Shown here: piece by piece, positions 25,916 through 36,538 of the stretch | Layout of the letters: each line of letters begins with the position of its first letter | How positions within the stretch are numbered: the stretch's first letter is position 1 | Assembly (NCBI RefSeq): GCF_900109205.1 | Contig: NZ_FNZB01000007.1 | Span: forward strand, 14,077 to 78,076 | DNA from: Sphingomonas sp. OV641 | Lineage (GTDB): Bacteria; Pseudomonadota; Alphaproteobacteria; Sphingomonadales; Sphingomonadaceae | Reading direction: 5' to 3' | DNA length: 64,000 bases | The notes under the pieces: model-generated | The model's input: the letters and a program-made list of their open reading frames with translations, nothing else | What the model was told of the DNA's origin: nothing | The model's database searches: none | Made by a program: the position numbers and the translations under genes

Positions 25916-26173
25916 ATGACCAAAATACTTCCGGCCGCCCTTGTGGCGGCCCTCGGTCTCGCCGCGCCTGCGCTTGCAGCCGACGCGAGCCGCACGCCGC
26001 AGGGCCATTGGGAATGGCGGGCGGCGCCGCAATATGGTCCGCGGGCGACCGGCCCTGCGCGTGTCCGCATATGGGTGCCCGAGAGCCGGGACATCGCCAG
26101 CTGCGATTGCGCGATGATGCAGGCAAGCGCCGCCGACTGCATGCGCGGCGCAGTCAGGTCGGACAAGGGCTAA
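25916..26173 (+). CDS. Small secreted protein before the cus operon
   Basis: 85 residues with a signal peptide (ALGLAAPALAADAS) and a mature part with HWEWRAAPQYGPRA and two Cys-containing motifs (ASCDCAMM, ADCMRG). No family recognised. ATG 25916 chosen because it begins the signal peptide. It lies 63 nt before the cusC start and may be the first gene of that operon. Confidence 0.65.
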   Translation: MTKILPAALVAALGLAAPALAADASRTPQGHWEWRAAPQYGPRATGPARVRIWVPESRDIASCDCAMMQASAADCMRGAVRSDKG

Positions 26174-26236
26174 ACCCACTCCGGAGCGGCGCGTCACATG
26201 TTGGCGCGCCGCCTCTGTCATGAGGGGATGATATCC

Positions 26237-27499
26237 ATGATCATGATGCCGAGGCGCGCTATGCGACGCCTGTTGCTCTCTCTCGGTGCGACGCTTGCGA
26301 GCGCCTGGGCCGTGCCGGTGTCGGCCGGCCCGCTCACCTACGAGCAGGCACTGAGGCTCGCTGCCGCCAATGCGCCAAGCCTCAAGGCGCGCGCGGCGGC
26401 GACAGCTGGCGCCCGCTCCTCGGCGGTCGCGGCCGATCGCCTGCCCGATCCGACGCTCGACCTGGGCCTGCAGAACTTCCCGGTGAGCGGCCCCAATGCC
26501 GGCAGCTTCACGCGCGACGATTTCACCATGGCGACGATCGGGTTCAGCCAGGCCTTCCCCAATCTCGCCAAGCGCCATGCACGCGCCGCGCGCGCCGCGG
26601 CCGATATCGGTGTCGCCGAGGCGGGCGAGCTGGTCGAAGGCCGCAACGTGCGGCTCGAGACCGCGCTCGCATGGATCGATCTCTATTATGGCGAACGCCG
26701 GCTCCGGCAGCTCGACCTGCTCGATGCCAGTCTCGACGACCTGCAGAAGACCGTGACCGCACGCCTGGCGTCGGGCAGCGCGCGCCCGAGCCAGGCGCTC
26801 GAGCCCGACCAGCTCCGCGCCGCCATCGCCGATCGCCGCGCCGAGATGGCTGCGGTGGTGGCGCAGGCGCGGGCCCGGCTCGCGCGCTATACCGGCGACC
26901 CCGACCCGCAGGCGACGGGCGACCCGCCGATACTCGATGTCGATCCGATCCGGCTGCGGGCCGGGATCGATGCGCTTCCCGCCGTGCGCGCGCAGGACGC
27001 GCGGATCGCAGTCGCCGAAGCGGACGTGCGCCTCGCGCGCGCCGACAAGCGCTCCGACTGGAAGGTCGGCGTCACCTATGGCCGGCGCGATCCCATGTAC
27101 GGCGACATGGCCTCGGTCGGCGTGTCGATCGACCTGCCAATGTTCGCCGGCAAGCGCCAGAATCCCAGGATCGCTGCCAGCGAGAGCCTTGTGCAAGGGG
27201 GTCGGTTCGACCGCGAGGCGATCCGCCGCGAGCTGGTGGCGCAACTCGACGCCGATCTCGCAGACCATGCCATGCATCTCTCCCGGTTGCGCAATGCCCG
27301 CGAGACGCTGGTGCCCCTCGCCAGGCGCCGCGCCGAACTCGACCGCGACAGCTATGCCGCGGGCAAGCTCGACCTGGGAACCGCGCTGCTCTCGACCCTG
27401 GCGCTCGCCGAGGCCGAGGTCGAAACGCTCAACCGCGAGGCCGATGTCGCGCGCGACGCGGTCCGTATCAACATCACTTATGGGGAGGAGCGGCCATGA
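26237..27499 (+). CDS. cusC: Outer-membrane efflux channel, TolC/CusC family
   Basis: 420 residues with a signal peptide and two outer-membrane-efflux repeats: EQALRLAAANAPSLKARAA and PDPTLDLGLQNFP in the first half, VAEADVRLARADKRSDWKVGV and VSIDLPMFAGKRQ in the second. The long helical stretches are typical of the periplasmic tunnel. ATG 26237 follows GAGGGGA; ATG 26228 is possible. ATGA overlap with cusB. Confidence 0.9.
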   Translation: MIMMPRRAMRRLLLSLGATLASAWAVPVSAGPLTYEQALRLAAANAPSLKARAAATAGARSSAVAADRLPDPTLDLGLQNFPVSGPNAGSFTRDDFTMATIGFSQAFPNLAKRHARAARAAADIGVAEAGELVEGRNVRLETALAWIDLYYGERRLRQLDLLDASLDDLQKTVTARLASGSARPSQALEPDQLRAAIADRRAEMAAVVAQARARLARYTGDPDPQATGDPPILDVDPIRLRAGIDALPAVRAQDARIAVAEADVRLARADKRSDWKVGVTYGRRDPMYGDMASVGVSIDLPMFAGKRQNPRIAASESLVQGGRFDREAIRRELVAQLDADLADHAMHLSRLRNARETLVPLARRRAELDRDSYAAGKLDLGTALLSTLALAEAEVETLNREADVARDAVRINITYGEERP

Positions 27500-28992
27500 C
27501 GCTCAAGTCGGACACAGTGCGCTGGGGCGCATCGATCCTTGTCGTCGCGCTGGCCGCCGGTGGCGCGGGCTATTGGGCGGGCCACAGGTCGCCGCAACCG
27601 CAGGCCGCCGCGTCCGGCGAGGCGGGCACAGGCTCGGGCAAGGTGCTCTACTGGTACGACCCGATGTTTCCCAACCAGAAGTTCGACAAGCCCGGCAAGT
27701 CGCCGTTCATGGATATGCAGCTTGTGCCCAGATATGCCGACGGCGAAAGTGCCGGCGCGGCGCCCGGGGTGACGGTCGATCCCTCCGCGCGCCAGAGCCT
27801 CGGCCTGCGCGTGGCCGAGGCCCGCATGGGCAGCCTTGCGAGCACGCTGGAAGTCACCGGCACGGTCGATTTCAACCAGCGCGACATCGCGATCATCCAG
27901 GCGCGCTCGGGCGGGTTCGTAAGCCGTGTCTATGCCCGCGCGCCGGGTGACGTGGTCCGCGCCGGCGCCCCGATCGTCGACCTGCTGCTGCCCGAGTGGG
28001 GCGGCGCGCAGACCGAGTTCCTGAGCGTCAAGCGGCTCGGCAAGCCCGATCTCACCGCCGCCGCGCGCCAGCGCCTGCGCTTGATGGGCATGTCCGACGG
28101 CCTCATCGCCAGCGTCGAGCGGAGCGGCCGGCCGGGCGGCACGGTGACGATCACGACGCCGATCTCCGGGGTGATCCAGACGCTCGACGCCCGGGCCGGC
28201 GTGACGCTCGGCATGGGCCAGACGCTCGCCCAGGTGAACGGCCTCGGCACCGTCTGGCTCAACGCCGCGGTGCCCGAGGCGCGGGCGGGCGAAGTCCGCA
28301 TCGGCCAGAGCGCCAGCGCAACCCTGACCGGCTTTCCGGGCGAGAGCTTCGCCGGCCGGGTGATCGCGATCCTGCCGACGACGCAGGCCGACAGCCGGAC
28401 GCTCACCGTCCGGATCGAGCTGCCCAACCGTGGCGGCCGGTTGCGGCCCGGCATGTTCGCGAGCGTGGCGCTCGGGGGCAATGCCCGATCCGCCCTGCTG
28501 GTGCCGAGCGAAGCGGTGATCCGCACCGGCAAGCGAACGCTCGTCATGCTCGCGGCTGGCGACGGGCGCTACCATCCCGCCGAGGTCCGGATCGGCCGCG
28601 ATGCGGGCGGCCAGACCGAAGTGCTCGCGGGCCTCGCCCCCGGCCAGAAGGTCGTTGCCTCCGGCCAGTTCCTGATCGATTCGGAAGCGAGCCTTTCGGG
28701 AATCGAGGCGCGGCCCATCGGCGGCGGTGCGCCGGCGAATGCCACCAAGCCCGCATCCAGGCCCGCGCTCTACGAAACCGTCGGAAGGATCGAGCGGATT
28801 GCTCCCGGTTCGGTGACGCTCAGCCACGAGCCGGTCCCCGCGCTCGGCTGGCCGGCGATGACGATGACCTTCGCGCTGCCCGATCCCGGCATCGTACGCG
28901 GCTTCAAGACGGGGGACCACGTGCGCTTCGGCTTCGACCAGCCACCGGCGGGGCCGACCGTGCGGCGCATGACCAAGGTGGCGGGCCAGTGA
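27496..28992 (+). CDS. cusB: RND periplasmic adaptor CusB with HMBD and CusF-like ends
   Basis: 498 residues. Anchor segment (13-27), then a heavy-metal-binding domain ([23 protein letters not shown] at about 52-75), barrel-sandwich and hairpin with [20 protein letters not shown], and an extra C-terminal CusF-like domain from about residue 430 with [13 protein letters not shown]. The fused chaperone domain should feed Cu(I)/Ag(I) to the pump. ATG 27496 overlaps the cusC stop; the GTGA overlap with cusA follows. The apparent longer frame upstream is a shadow of cusC. Confidence 0.94.
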   Translation: MTLKSDTVRWGASILVVALAAGGAGYWAGHRSPQPQAAASGEAGTGSGKVLYWYDPMFPNQKFDKPGKSPFMDMQLVPRYADGESAGAAPGVTVDPSARQSLGLRVAEARMGSLASTLEVTGTVDFNQRDIAIIQARSGGFVSRVYARAPGDVVRAGAPIVDLLLPEWGGAQTEFLSVKRLGKPDLTAAARQRLRLMGMSDGLIASVERSGRPGGTVTITTPISGVIQTLDARAGVTLGMGQTLAQVNGLGTVWLNAAVPEARAGEVRIGQSASATLTGFPGESFAGRVIAILPTTQADSRTLTVRIELPNRGGRLRPGMFASVALGGNARSALLVPSEAVIRTGKRTLVMLAAGDGRYHPAEVRIGRDAGGQTEVLAGLAPGQKVVASGQFLIDSEASLSGIEARPIGGGAPANATKPASRPALYETVGRIERIAPGSVTLSHEPVPALGWPAMTMTFALPDPGIVRGFKTGDHVRFGFDQPPAGPTVRRMTKVAGQ

Positions 28993-31900
28993 TCGCCCAT
29001 CTCATCCGCTGGTCGGTGAGGAACCGCTTCTTCGTCGTGCTCGGCATGCTCGCGCTGGTCGGCGCGGGCCTGTGGGCGGTGCGCTCGACCCCGATCGACG
29101 CGCTGCCCGATCTTTCCGACGTGCAGGTCGTGATCCGCACTTCCTATCCGGGTCAGGCGCCCCAGATCGTCGAGAACCAGATCACCTATCCGCTCACCAC
29201 CACCATGCTGTCGGTGCCCGGCGCCAAGACGGTGCGCGGCTATTCCTTCTTCGGCGACAGCTTCGTCTATGTGATCTTCGAGGACGGCACCGATCTCTAC
29301 TGGGCGCGCAGCCGCGTGCTCGAATATCTCAACCAGGTCCAGGGTCGGTTGCCGGCCAGCGCCCGCAGCGCGCTCGGGCCGGACGCGACCGGGGTCGGCT
29401 GGGTCTATGAATATGCGCTGGTCGACCGCACCGGCCGGCACGATCTCTCGCAGCTTCGCGGGTTGCAGGACTGGTTCCTGCGCTACGAGCTGAAGACCGT
29501 GACCGGCGTGGCCGAAGTCGCCAGCATCGGCGGCATGGTCAAGCAGTACCAGGTGCTGCTCGATCCGGTGAAGCTCGCGGCCTACGGCGTAACCCACGCC
29601 CAGGCAGTGCAGGCGATCAGCCAAGCCAATCAGGAAGCCGGCGGCTCGGTGCTGGAAATGGCCGAGGCCGAATATATGGTCCGCGCCTCGGGCTATCTGA
29701 AAACGCTCGACGATTTCCGGGCAATCCCGCTCAAGACTGCGGCGGGCGGCGTGCCCGTCCGGCTCGGCGATGTCGCCACGATCCAGGTCGGCCCCGAGAT
29801 GCGGCGCGGCATCGCCGAACTGAACGGCGAAGGCGAGGTCGCCGGCGGCGTCGTTATTCTTCGGTCAGGCAAGAACGCCCGTGAGACCATCGCGGCGGTC
29901 AAGGACAAGCTCGCCGATCTCAGGAAAAGCCTGCCGCCGGGCGTCGAGGTGGTCACGGTCTATGACCGCTCGCAGCTGATCGATCGCGCGGTCGAGAACC
30001 TCACCCGCAAGCTGGTCGAGGAGTTCATCGTCGTCGCATTGGTCTGCGCCCTGTTCCTCTGGCACGTCCGCTCGGCGCTGGTCGCGATCCTGACCTTGCC
30101 GCTCGGTGTGCTGGCCGCGTTCGTCGTAATGCGGTTCCAGGGGGTGAACGCCAACATCATGTCGCTGGGCGGCATCGCCATCGCCATCGGCGCGATGGTG
30201 GATGCGGCGGTCGTCATGATCGAGAACGCCCACAAGAGGATCGAACGCTGGGAGCAGGATCACCCGGACAGACATCTCGATGGCGAGATGCGCTGGATCG
30301 TCGTCACCGAGGCGGCGGCCGAGGTCGGGCCGGCGCTGTTCTTCAGCCTGCTGATCATCACGCTGTCGTTCATTCCGGTCTTCACCCTGGAGGCGCAGGA
30401 AGGCCGGCTGTTCGCGCCGCTCGCCTTCACCAAGACCTATGCGATGGGCGCGGCCGCGATCCTGTCGGTGACCCTGGTACCGATCCTGATGGGCTGGCTG
30501 ATCCGGGGCCGCATTCCGGCCGAGCAGGCCAATCCGGTCAATCGCTGGCTCACCAATATCTACCGGCCCGCGATCGACTGGACGATGAAGCGGCCCAAGG
30601 CAGTGCTGCTGATCGCGGCTCTGGTGTTCGCCACCACGGCCTGGCCGCTCAGCCGGCTCGGCGGCGAGTTCATGCCCAATCTCGACGAGGGCGACCTGCT
30701 CTACATGCCCTCGGCGCTGCCGGGCCTCTCGGCCGCCAAGGCGAGTGAGCTGCTCCAGCAGACCGACCGCCTGATCAAGACCGTGCCCGAAGTCGAAAGC
30801 GTGTTCGGCAAGGCCGGCCGCGCCGAGACCGCGACCGATCCCGCGCCGCTCGAAATGTTCGAGACGACGATCCAGTTCAAGCCCCGCGACCAGTGGCGGT
30901 CGGGCATGACGCCCGAACGCCTTGTCGACGAGCTCGATCGCCGGGTGAAGCTTCCGGGTCTCGCCAATATCTGGGTGCCGCCGATCCGCAACCGCATCGA
31001 CATGCTCGCGACGGGCATCAAGAGCCCGATCGGGGTCAAGGTGTCGGGCAGTGACCTCGCCGAGCTCGACCGCATCGCGCATGATGTCGAGACCGTGGCC
31101 AGGAGCGTGCCCGGCGTCAGCTCGGCGCTCGCCGAGCGGCTGACCGGCGGACGCTATGTCGATGTCGACATAGACCGCGCCGCCGCCGCGCGGTTCGGGC
31201 TCAACATCGCCGACGTCCAGGCCATCGTCTCCGGCGCGATCGGCGGCGAGACGATCGGCGAGACGGTCGAGGGCCTCGCCCGCTATCCGATCAGCGTGCG
31301 CTATCCGCGCGAATTGCGCGACAGCCTCGAAAGGCTGCGGGCGCTACCGATCCTGACGCCCGCGGGCCAGCAGATCACCTTGGGCACCGTGGCAAACGTC
31401 TCGATCGCCGAGGGACCGCCGATGCTCAAGACCGAGAATGCCCGGCCTTCGACCTGGGTCTACGTCGATGTGCGCGGGCGCGATCTTGCCTCGGTGGTCG
31501 GCGATCTGCAGCGTGCGGTGGCGAAACAGGTCAGGCTCTCGCCTGGGGTCAGCATCGCTTACTCTGGCCAGTTCGAATATCTCGAGCGCGCGGTCGACCG
31601 CTTGAAGCTGGTCGTGCCCGCGACGCTGCTGATCATCTTCGTGCTGCTCTACCTCATCTTCGGCCGCTTCGACGAGGCGGCGCTGATCATGGGGACGCTG
31701 CCGTTTGCGCTGACCGGCGGCATCTGGACGCTTTATCTGCTGGGGTTCAACCAGTCGGTCGCCACCGGGGTCGGGTTCATCGCGCTCGCCGGCGTCTCCG
31801 CCGAGTTCGGGGTGGTGATGCTGATCTATCTCAAGAACGCGCTGGCCGAGCGCGGCGCACATCCGGACGCTGCCGAGGTCGAGGCCGCCGTGCGCGAAGG

Positions 31901-32132
31901 CGCGCTGCTGCGCGTCCGTCCCAAGGCGATGACGGTGGCGGTGATCCTGGCCGGCCTGCTGCCGATCCTGCTGGGATCAGGCGCGGGTTCGGAGGTCATG
32001 AGCCGGATTGCCGCGCCGATGATCGGCGGCATGCTGACCGCGCCCTTGCTCTCAATGTTCGTCCTGCCCGCCGCCTACCTGCTGTTGCGCCGGCCCAAGA
32101 CCGATCCCATCCCTCAACCCGTTTCATCATGA
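28989..32132 (+). CDS. cusA: RND copper/silver efflux pump CusA (HME family)
   Basis: 1,047 residues, the usual size of heavy-metal RND pumps. It begins [18 protein letters not shown] and carries the HME signatures [19 protein letters not shown], a charged membrane helix with [19 protein letters not shown], and the second repeat with [20 protein letters not shown]. It extrudes Cu(I)/Ag(I) through CusC with CusB. The start is GTG 28989 (GTGA overlap with cusB); the longer frame upstream is out-of-frame read of cusB. Confidence 0.95.
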   Translation: MIAHLIRWSVRNRFFVVLGMLALVGAGLWAVRSTPIDALPDLSDVQVVIRTSYPGQAPQIVENQITYPLTTTMLSVPGAKTVRGYSFFGDSFVYVIFEDGTDLYWARSRVLEYLNQVQGRLPASARSALGPDATGVGWVYEYALVDRTGRHDLSQLRGLQDWFLRYELKTVTGVAEVASIGGMVKQYQVLLDPVKLAAYGVTHAQAVQAISQANQEAGGSVLEMAEAEYMVRASGYLKTLDDFRAIPLKTAAGGVPVRLGDVATIQVGPEMRRGIAELNGEGEVAGGVVILRSGKNARETIAAVKDKLADLRKSLPPGVEVVTVYDRSQLIDRAVENLTRKLVEEFIVVALVCALFLWHVRSALVAILTLPLGVLAAFVVMRFQGVNANIMSLGGIAIAIGAMVDAAVVMIENAHKRIERWEQDHPDRHLDGEMRWIVVTEAAAEVGPALFFSLLIITLSFIPVFTLEAQEGRLFAPLAFTKTYAMGAAAILSVTLVPILMGWLIRGRIPAEQANPVNRWLTNIYRPAIDWTMKRPKAVLLIAALVFATTAWPLSRLGGEFMPNLDEGDLLYMPSALPGLSAAKASELLQQTDRLIKTVPEVESVFGKAGRAETATDPAPLEMFETTIQFKPRDQWRSGMTPERLVDELDRRVKLPGLANIWVPPIRNRIDMLATGIKSPIGVKVSGSDLAELDRIAHDVETVARSVPGVSSALAERLTGGRYVDVDIDRAAAARFGLNIADVQAIVSGAIGGETIGETVEGLARYPISVRYPRELRDSLERLRALPILTPAGQQITLGTVANVSIAEGPPMLKTENARPSTWVYVDVRGRDLASVVGDLQRAVAKQVRLSPGVSIAYSGQFEYLERAVDRLKLVVPATLLIIFVLLYLIFGRFDEAALIMGTLPFALTGGIWTLYLLGFNQSVATGVGFIALAGVSAEFGVVMLIYLKNALAERGAHPDAAEVEAAVREGALLRVRPKAMTVAVILAGLLPILLGSGAGSEVMSRIAAPMIGGMLTAPLLSMFVLPAAYLLLRRPKTDPIPQPVSS

Positions 32133-32143
32133 AGGAGAAGACG

Positions 32144-32533
32144 ATGAACCATGCACGACTGACCATTGCCCTCGGCCTCGCCGCCCTGACTGCCGCGTGC
32201 GGCAAGAAGGCGGAGGCCCCCGTTGCGACTGAGACCAACGAGGCGGCGCCCGCCGCGACCATGAGCGGCGACATGGGCAACATGTCGATGGCGCCTGACG
32301 CGAACGCCGCGATCAAGGCCAAGGGCCATGGCACCGTCACCGCGATCGACAAGGCGGCAGGCACGATCACGCTCGATCATGGTCCGATCCCGGAGGCCAA
32401 GTGGCCCGCGATGACGATGGCGTTCAAGGCCGCGCCGTCGATCACCGATGCGGTCAAGGTCGGCGACAAGGTCGATTTCGACCTCTCGCTCAAGGGCAGC
32501 GATGGCGAGGTCACCGCGATCGCAAAGCAGTGA
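32144..32533 (+). CDS. cusF: CusF-like periplasmic copper chaperone, lipoprotein
   Basis: 129 residues. Lipobox LTAACGKK near the start; a linker with SGDMGNMSM; then an OB-like domain with GHGTVTAIDKAAGTITLDHG and WPAMTMAF, the CusF motif whose Trp and Met residues cap bound Cu(I). ATG 32144 follows AAGGAG at 6 nt; ATG 32129, inside the end of cusA, is less likely. Last gene of the cus operon. A lipid anchor is unusual for CusF. Confidence 0.9.
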   Translation: MNHARLTIALGLAALTAACGKKAEAPVATETNEAAPAATMSGDMGNMSMAPDANAAIKAKGHGTVTAIDKAAGTITLDHGPIPEAKWPAMTMAFKAAPSITDAVKVGDKVDFDLSLKGSDGEVTAIAKQ

Positions 32534-32781
32534 TCCGCTAAGTTCGACCGGAAAAAGCTGGTTGCGTCGCCGCTCCCGGGCGGCGACGCCCGTGCCGGCC
32601 GTCTGCCTGGCTGTGCGCCCGGTCGACGGTTGCGACCGGCAACGCCCAATGCCAGCGGCGTTTCCCTGCGCGATCACCGACAATTTGAGCACGCTTCGCG
32701 GATCGCACATTGAACGTGCAAGCCGCCCTTGCTCGCGATAGCCTGAACGGCAAGGAGCCCAGTTTAGATGACCCAGCCAGT

Positions 32782-34077
32782 ATGACCTTGTTACCCGCGA
32801 CACATCATGATCTCGTGAGCGAGCTTGTCCGTCGTTGGCGAGACGATCCCGGCGCCACCTATCGCTCCTGGTTTCTGTGGGACGAACGGCTGAAAAACTT
32901 CCGCTCCATCCGTCGCGGGCTGCAGCAGGTGGTCGCAGAAATCGAAAGTGGGCGGTTCGGCGTCGCCTATCGCGGCTCGTCACTGGAAACGGTTGTCCAC
33001 TCGATCGCCGAACAGCGGCAGATCTTCAAGGGCGCCGACCATGCCTGGCTGTGGAAGCCCAAGCTGCGCATTCCAGACATCTACGAAAGCCCGGACAACC
33101 AGCGGGCGTTCGGTCGCCTGCTCGACAATTGCTCGTGCTGCGATACCGCCGAGGAGATCATCAGCCACATCCGCAGCATAGACGCGCTCAAGATCAAGGG
33201 GCTGGGGCCGGCGGCGGCCAACCTGCTCTATTTCCTTCACCCGACGCTGGTGCCGCCCTTCAATACCGCGATCGTCAAGGGCTACAATGCCGTCACCGGC
33301 GCCAAGGTGAAGCTCGGGTCATGGGATCATTTTCTCGCCATGCGCGCCGGCATCCTCGACCTCAACGACCGTTACCGCGAGTTGCTCTCCAACGATCTCG
33401 GCGCGATCGGCGGACTGTTGTTCGACATTGGCTCGGGCCGCTATCCCGCGCCACCGCTGGAGGATGACGCAACGGCGGCCGACGACTGGCTCGGCAGATT
33501 GGAACATGCCAGAGCGGAGGCAAGCCGGCTCGACAAGACAGCCGCCGCGCAGGGCGAAACCGATCGCACGCACGCCGAAATCCAGGCCTGGCTGCGCGAC
33601 CTCGGCCATGCCCTCGGTTACGATGTGTGGATCGCCGCCAATGACCGCGGTCGACTTCACGCTGGCTGCCCGCTTGGACAGGGATGCCTCGAGCGCCTTC
33701 CAGACGCCATTGCGACCTCTCCCGGAGCGGACTCGATCCGCCTCATCGACGTGTTGTGGCTGGCGAAGGGTGGCGACGGCGTCGCCGCCGCGTTCGAGGT
33801 TGAACATTCGACCTCGATCTACTCGGGGATCGTGCGCATGCTCGATCTGGCGCTGTCGGGGAGCGATCTGCACGCTGCCGCCGGGCTATTCCTGGTCGCA
33901 CCGAATGCGCGCGAGCAGGACGTTCGCGCGCAACTCCGTCGCCCGGCTTTCAGCCGTATTGCCGATCTCGACTTCGCCTATCTGCCCTATGGCGAGCTGG
34001 AGAGAAACAGGGACGCGATCGCTCGTTTTGGAACGGGATTGAAGGCCATCAAGGCGATCTCAAGCCCCCTTCCCTGA
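32782..34077 (+). CDS. Predicted PD-(D/E)XK nuclease-like protein
   Basis: About 431 residues. The middle part has KIKGLGPAAANLLYFLHPT, similar to a helix-hairpin-helix DNA-binding element. The C-terminal part has SIRLIDVLWLAKGGDG and then AAFEVEHSTSIYSGIVRMLDL, an Asp followed by ExE as in restriction-like nuclease folds. Together these suggest a DNA-recognising nuclease, possibly restriction-related; no methylase partner is visible. The start is ATG 32782, although a TTG at 32710 keeps the frame. It stands alone between cusF and a recombinase gene on the opposite strand. Confidence 0.6.
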   Translation: MTLLPATHHDLVSELVRRWRDDPGATYRSWFLWDERLKNFRSIRRGLQQVVAEIESGRFGVAYRGSSLETVVHSIAEQRQIFKGADHAWLWKPKLRIPDIYESPDNQRAFGRLLDNCSCCDTAEEIISHIRSIDALKIKGLGPAAANLLYFLHPTLVPPFNTAIVKGYNAVTGAKVKLGSWDHFLAMRAGILDLNDRYRELLSNDLGAIGGLLFDIGSGRYPAPPLEDDATAADDWLGRLEHARAEASRLDKTAAAQGETDRTHAEIQAWLRDLGHALGYDVWIAANDRGRLHAGCPLGQGCLERLPDAIATSPGADSIRLIDVLWLAKGGDGVAAAFEVEHSTSIYSGIVRMLDLALSGSDLHAAAGLFLVAPNAREQDVRAQLRRPAFSRIADLDFAYLPYGELERNRDAIARFGTGLKAIKAISSPLP

Positions 34078-34198
34078 AACACGGACCATTGTGCCGCTGC
34101 TGGCAAGGGCCACCGGCCAGCTCCATAAGCTCATGCCGGTCCGATGAGGTTGCTTGGGGAGCGACGCCCTCCTGCAATCGAGTCGACCAGCGACCCCA

Positions 34199-35437
34199 TC
34201 AGCCGATCTTCGCCATCAGCCTGCCCGCTGCGCCCTGCTCTGCAGCAAGGTTGCGATTATAGGCGAGTGGCATTCGCGGTGACTTCCACCGCAATGCATC
34301 CATGATCCCAGCCAGATCCTCTCCGCTCGCAAACAGATCCTGGTTCAGCCCGATCCGCGTCGAGTGCGCGCTGATGCCCTTGAGCAGCCGCGCCAGATCC
34401 TCGGCTGTGAGGTCGGGCAGAGCGCCACGATCGAACGCGCGCTGGATGATCGAGCGGAAGATCGGCCCGATCGAACCCGGGTGCAGCGCGACGGTGCCGA
34501 TGTCATATTCGACCCGCGCCTTCACCGCAGGCCTGGGCAGCGTCTTGCGCAGATCCCAGGTCTCCCGCCCCGAGATGCTGTCGATCGGCCGACCGCGCAC
34601 GGCGGCGCGCGCCTTGTAGCGCCGCACCTGCACCCGCCGGAACAGCGGCCCCGCCGTGATCCCGGCCGCTTCGGTCCAGGCCGCGATCGCCGACACGGTA
34701 CGCGGGCTGAGATAGGCGGTTGCCCCCTCCCCGTCTTGATCGCCCTTGCTGCGCAGGATCTGCAGCAGCCGCGCCTCGGGATCGATCGCCTCTTCGATAT
34801 GCTCGATGGCCACGGCTACCAACTCGGACGCACGCAGGCCGGTGTCATAGGCGGCAGACAGCAGCGCGCGATCGCGCAGCCCCGGCAGATCGTTTCCGCA
34901 GCTCTCGAGCAGCGCCCGGACGTTGAGACCACGCGCCTTGTCGCGTTCCACGTCGCGCACCGGCCCCTTGAACCGCAGCGGCCTTGCCTGCTTCTGCGCT
35001 GCGCCCTTCTCACGGCGCACCGCTTGCAGCCGCAGCTTCACCAGCGGCGCGGGGGTTGGGTCCTTGAGTTCGAGCAACTGATGGATCTTGGCGATCGACG
35101 CCTTGTAGCGGGATAGCGAGGCTGGGCGGCTCCCCTTGCCTGCCCGCGAGTCGAGATAGTCGGCCACCGTCTCGGCCGTCGCCGGCAGTGCAATCCGGTT
35201 GTTGCGCCTACACCACGCATCGAACGCCTCGACGTCGGACTTGAGCGCACGGATGCTATGGGGCGATGAAGCGGCCTGATAGGCGGCGATCAGGCCCTCG
35301 TTGACGGTGATGCGCTCGCCGGCGCGCATCTGCACGATCGTCCACGCAAGGTCGGCCGGCGCCCTGACGGCCGGCAGGACAGCCTCAGGCGGCGCTACGG
35401 GGATTTCTGGCCCTTCCCGGGCGGTTTCGGTGCTCAC
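34199..35437 (-). CDS. Tyrosine recombinase / integrase
   Basis: 412 residues. SAM-like N-terminal core-binding domain (about 60-150), then the catalytic domain: Arg in DTGLRASELV, a beta-turn region, HSTRIG for HxxR, and Tyr in LAYNRNL near the end. This composition is like plasmid and phage integrases of alphaproteobacteria. Start is GTG 35437. It could mobilise the adjacent copper island or resolve plasmid multimers; no att sites were found by eye. Confidence 0.9.
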   Translation of the reverse strand: MSTETAREGPEIPVAPPEAVLPAVRAPADLAWTIVQMRAGERITVNEGLIAAYQAASSPHSIRALKSDVEAFDAWCRRNNRIALPATAETVADYLDSRAGKGSRPASLSRYKASIAKIHQLLELKDPTPAPLVKLRLQAVRREKGAAQKQARPLRFKGPVRDVERDKARGLNVRALLESCGNDLPGLRDRALLSAAYDTGLRASELVAVAIEHIEEAIDPEARLLQILRSKGDQDGEGATAYLSPRTVSAIAAWTEAAGITAGPLFRRVQVRRYKARAAVRGRPIDSISGRETWDLRKTLPRPAVKARVEYDIGTVALHPGSIGPIFRSIIQRAFDRGALPDLTAEDLARLLKGISAHSTRIGLNQDLFASGEDLAGIMDALRWKSPRMPLAYNRNLAAEQGAAGRLMAKIG

Positions 35438-35599
35438 GACGCGCCTCGCTCCTCAGCCGCGCTTGTAGCCCACCTTATAATGAACGGTCAAATCCGCTTA
35501 TGTGATAACTGCAATTATCGAATGTCCACTTTCGGGAGGTCACGGATGTAGAAACGAACTGCTGACTTTGGTTTCCCGCCATGGCATTGTCGCCATCCT

Positions 35600-36526
35600 A
35601 TGACGCGGACAGACAACCTGCGCGCCGACGACAGCCTGCTCCTGCTCGGGCGCCTCGATGGCCGATTGCACGGTAGTCCATGCGCCGACATCTTTCTCGC
35701 GCGCTCGCGCCTGGAAGGCGCCACCGTCCTGGCCGGCCTCGCCGGCGTGCCGATCGCGGTGCGCGACCTGCAGGACTGGATCGCCGGCCGCACACCCCCT
35801 CCCCGCGCTTCCGAAGGCCTCAACGATCCGATCTCGGTTGCCGCCGTCTTCCACCTTGCGCTCAGCCGCGACGAGGATCTCAAGGATTCGCTCGGCCGCG
35901 CCACGCTCAACGTGCTCCGTACGGTACTCGATGACCGCACCGAGGCGAAGGTTTATGCGGCCGAAGACTTGGCGCACTTCGGGCCCATGTGGCGACAGCT
36001 GCGAACCGTGGCGGACGCCCCCTTCCCTTCCGGTGACCTCCTCTCTGTCGCCAACCGCATTTTCCAGCTGTTCGCGCTGACCGAACCAGCGGCACCAGGC
36101 AGCTGGGATGTCGTCAGCGTCGATGGTCGCGCTCTCGAGCTGCCTCCCCGTGGACGCGATCGAAACTGGCTGATCGCCGCCGCCGTACCGCGGATGCTGT
36201 GCCGCGCTGGCTTCACGACCCGCGTGATCCCCTCGTTCATCCTGATGTCCAAGTTTCTGCCCCCCTCCCCCGCCGATCTGGCAGAGACCTTGGCCCAGGC
36301 GATCGGTCGGACGGCGCATGCTGGCTTGCGCGACCTCGACGCGATCGAGCGTGCGGCGTCGCGCATCCAGACCGATCTGGCCGTCACGAAGCGGAGCAAG
36401 GCCCCTCTCCTTGCCCGCCTGCAGCTTGCCTATCCGGGCCTTCAGCCGGCCGCTGTCGCGCGCCTGTTGAAGGTCACCCCGCAAGGCGCGCGCAAGCTAC
36501 TCGCCTCACTTGCTCATCCCTCTTGA
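35600..36526 (+). CDS. Plasmid-associated protein with C-terminal helix-turn-helix
   Basis: 308 residues of mostly helical sequence, ending with a probable HTH (LQPAAVARLLKVTPQGARKLLASL). It resembles proteins annotated as DUF1612/RHE_PE00001-type, found on alphaproteobacterial plasmids, but I cannot confirm this. Diverges from the recombinase gene with 162 nt between, so the two may share a control region (AT-rich sequence around 35475-35520). Confidence 0.6.
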   Translation: MTRTDNLRADDSLLLLGRLDGRLHGSPCADIFLARSRLEGATVLAGLAGVPIAVRDLQDWIAGRTPPPRASEGLNDPISVAAVFHLALSRDEDLKDSLGRATLNVLRTVLDDRTEAKVYAAEDLAHFGPMWRQLRTVADAPFPSGDLLSVANRIFQLFALTEPAAPGSWDVVSVDGRALELPPRGRDRNWLIAAAVPRMLCRAGFTTRVIPSFILMSKFLPPSPADLAETLAQAIGRTAHAGLRDLDAIERAASRIQTDLAVTKRSKAPLLARLQLAYPGLQPAAVARLLKVTPQGARKLLASLAHPS

Positions 36527-36538
36527 ACCACAGACACC

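Noticed and set aside
29865-31082. Minus-strand frame of 405 codons
   Set aside because: Antisense to cusA; no conserved motif.
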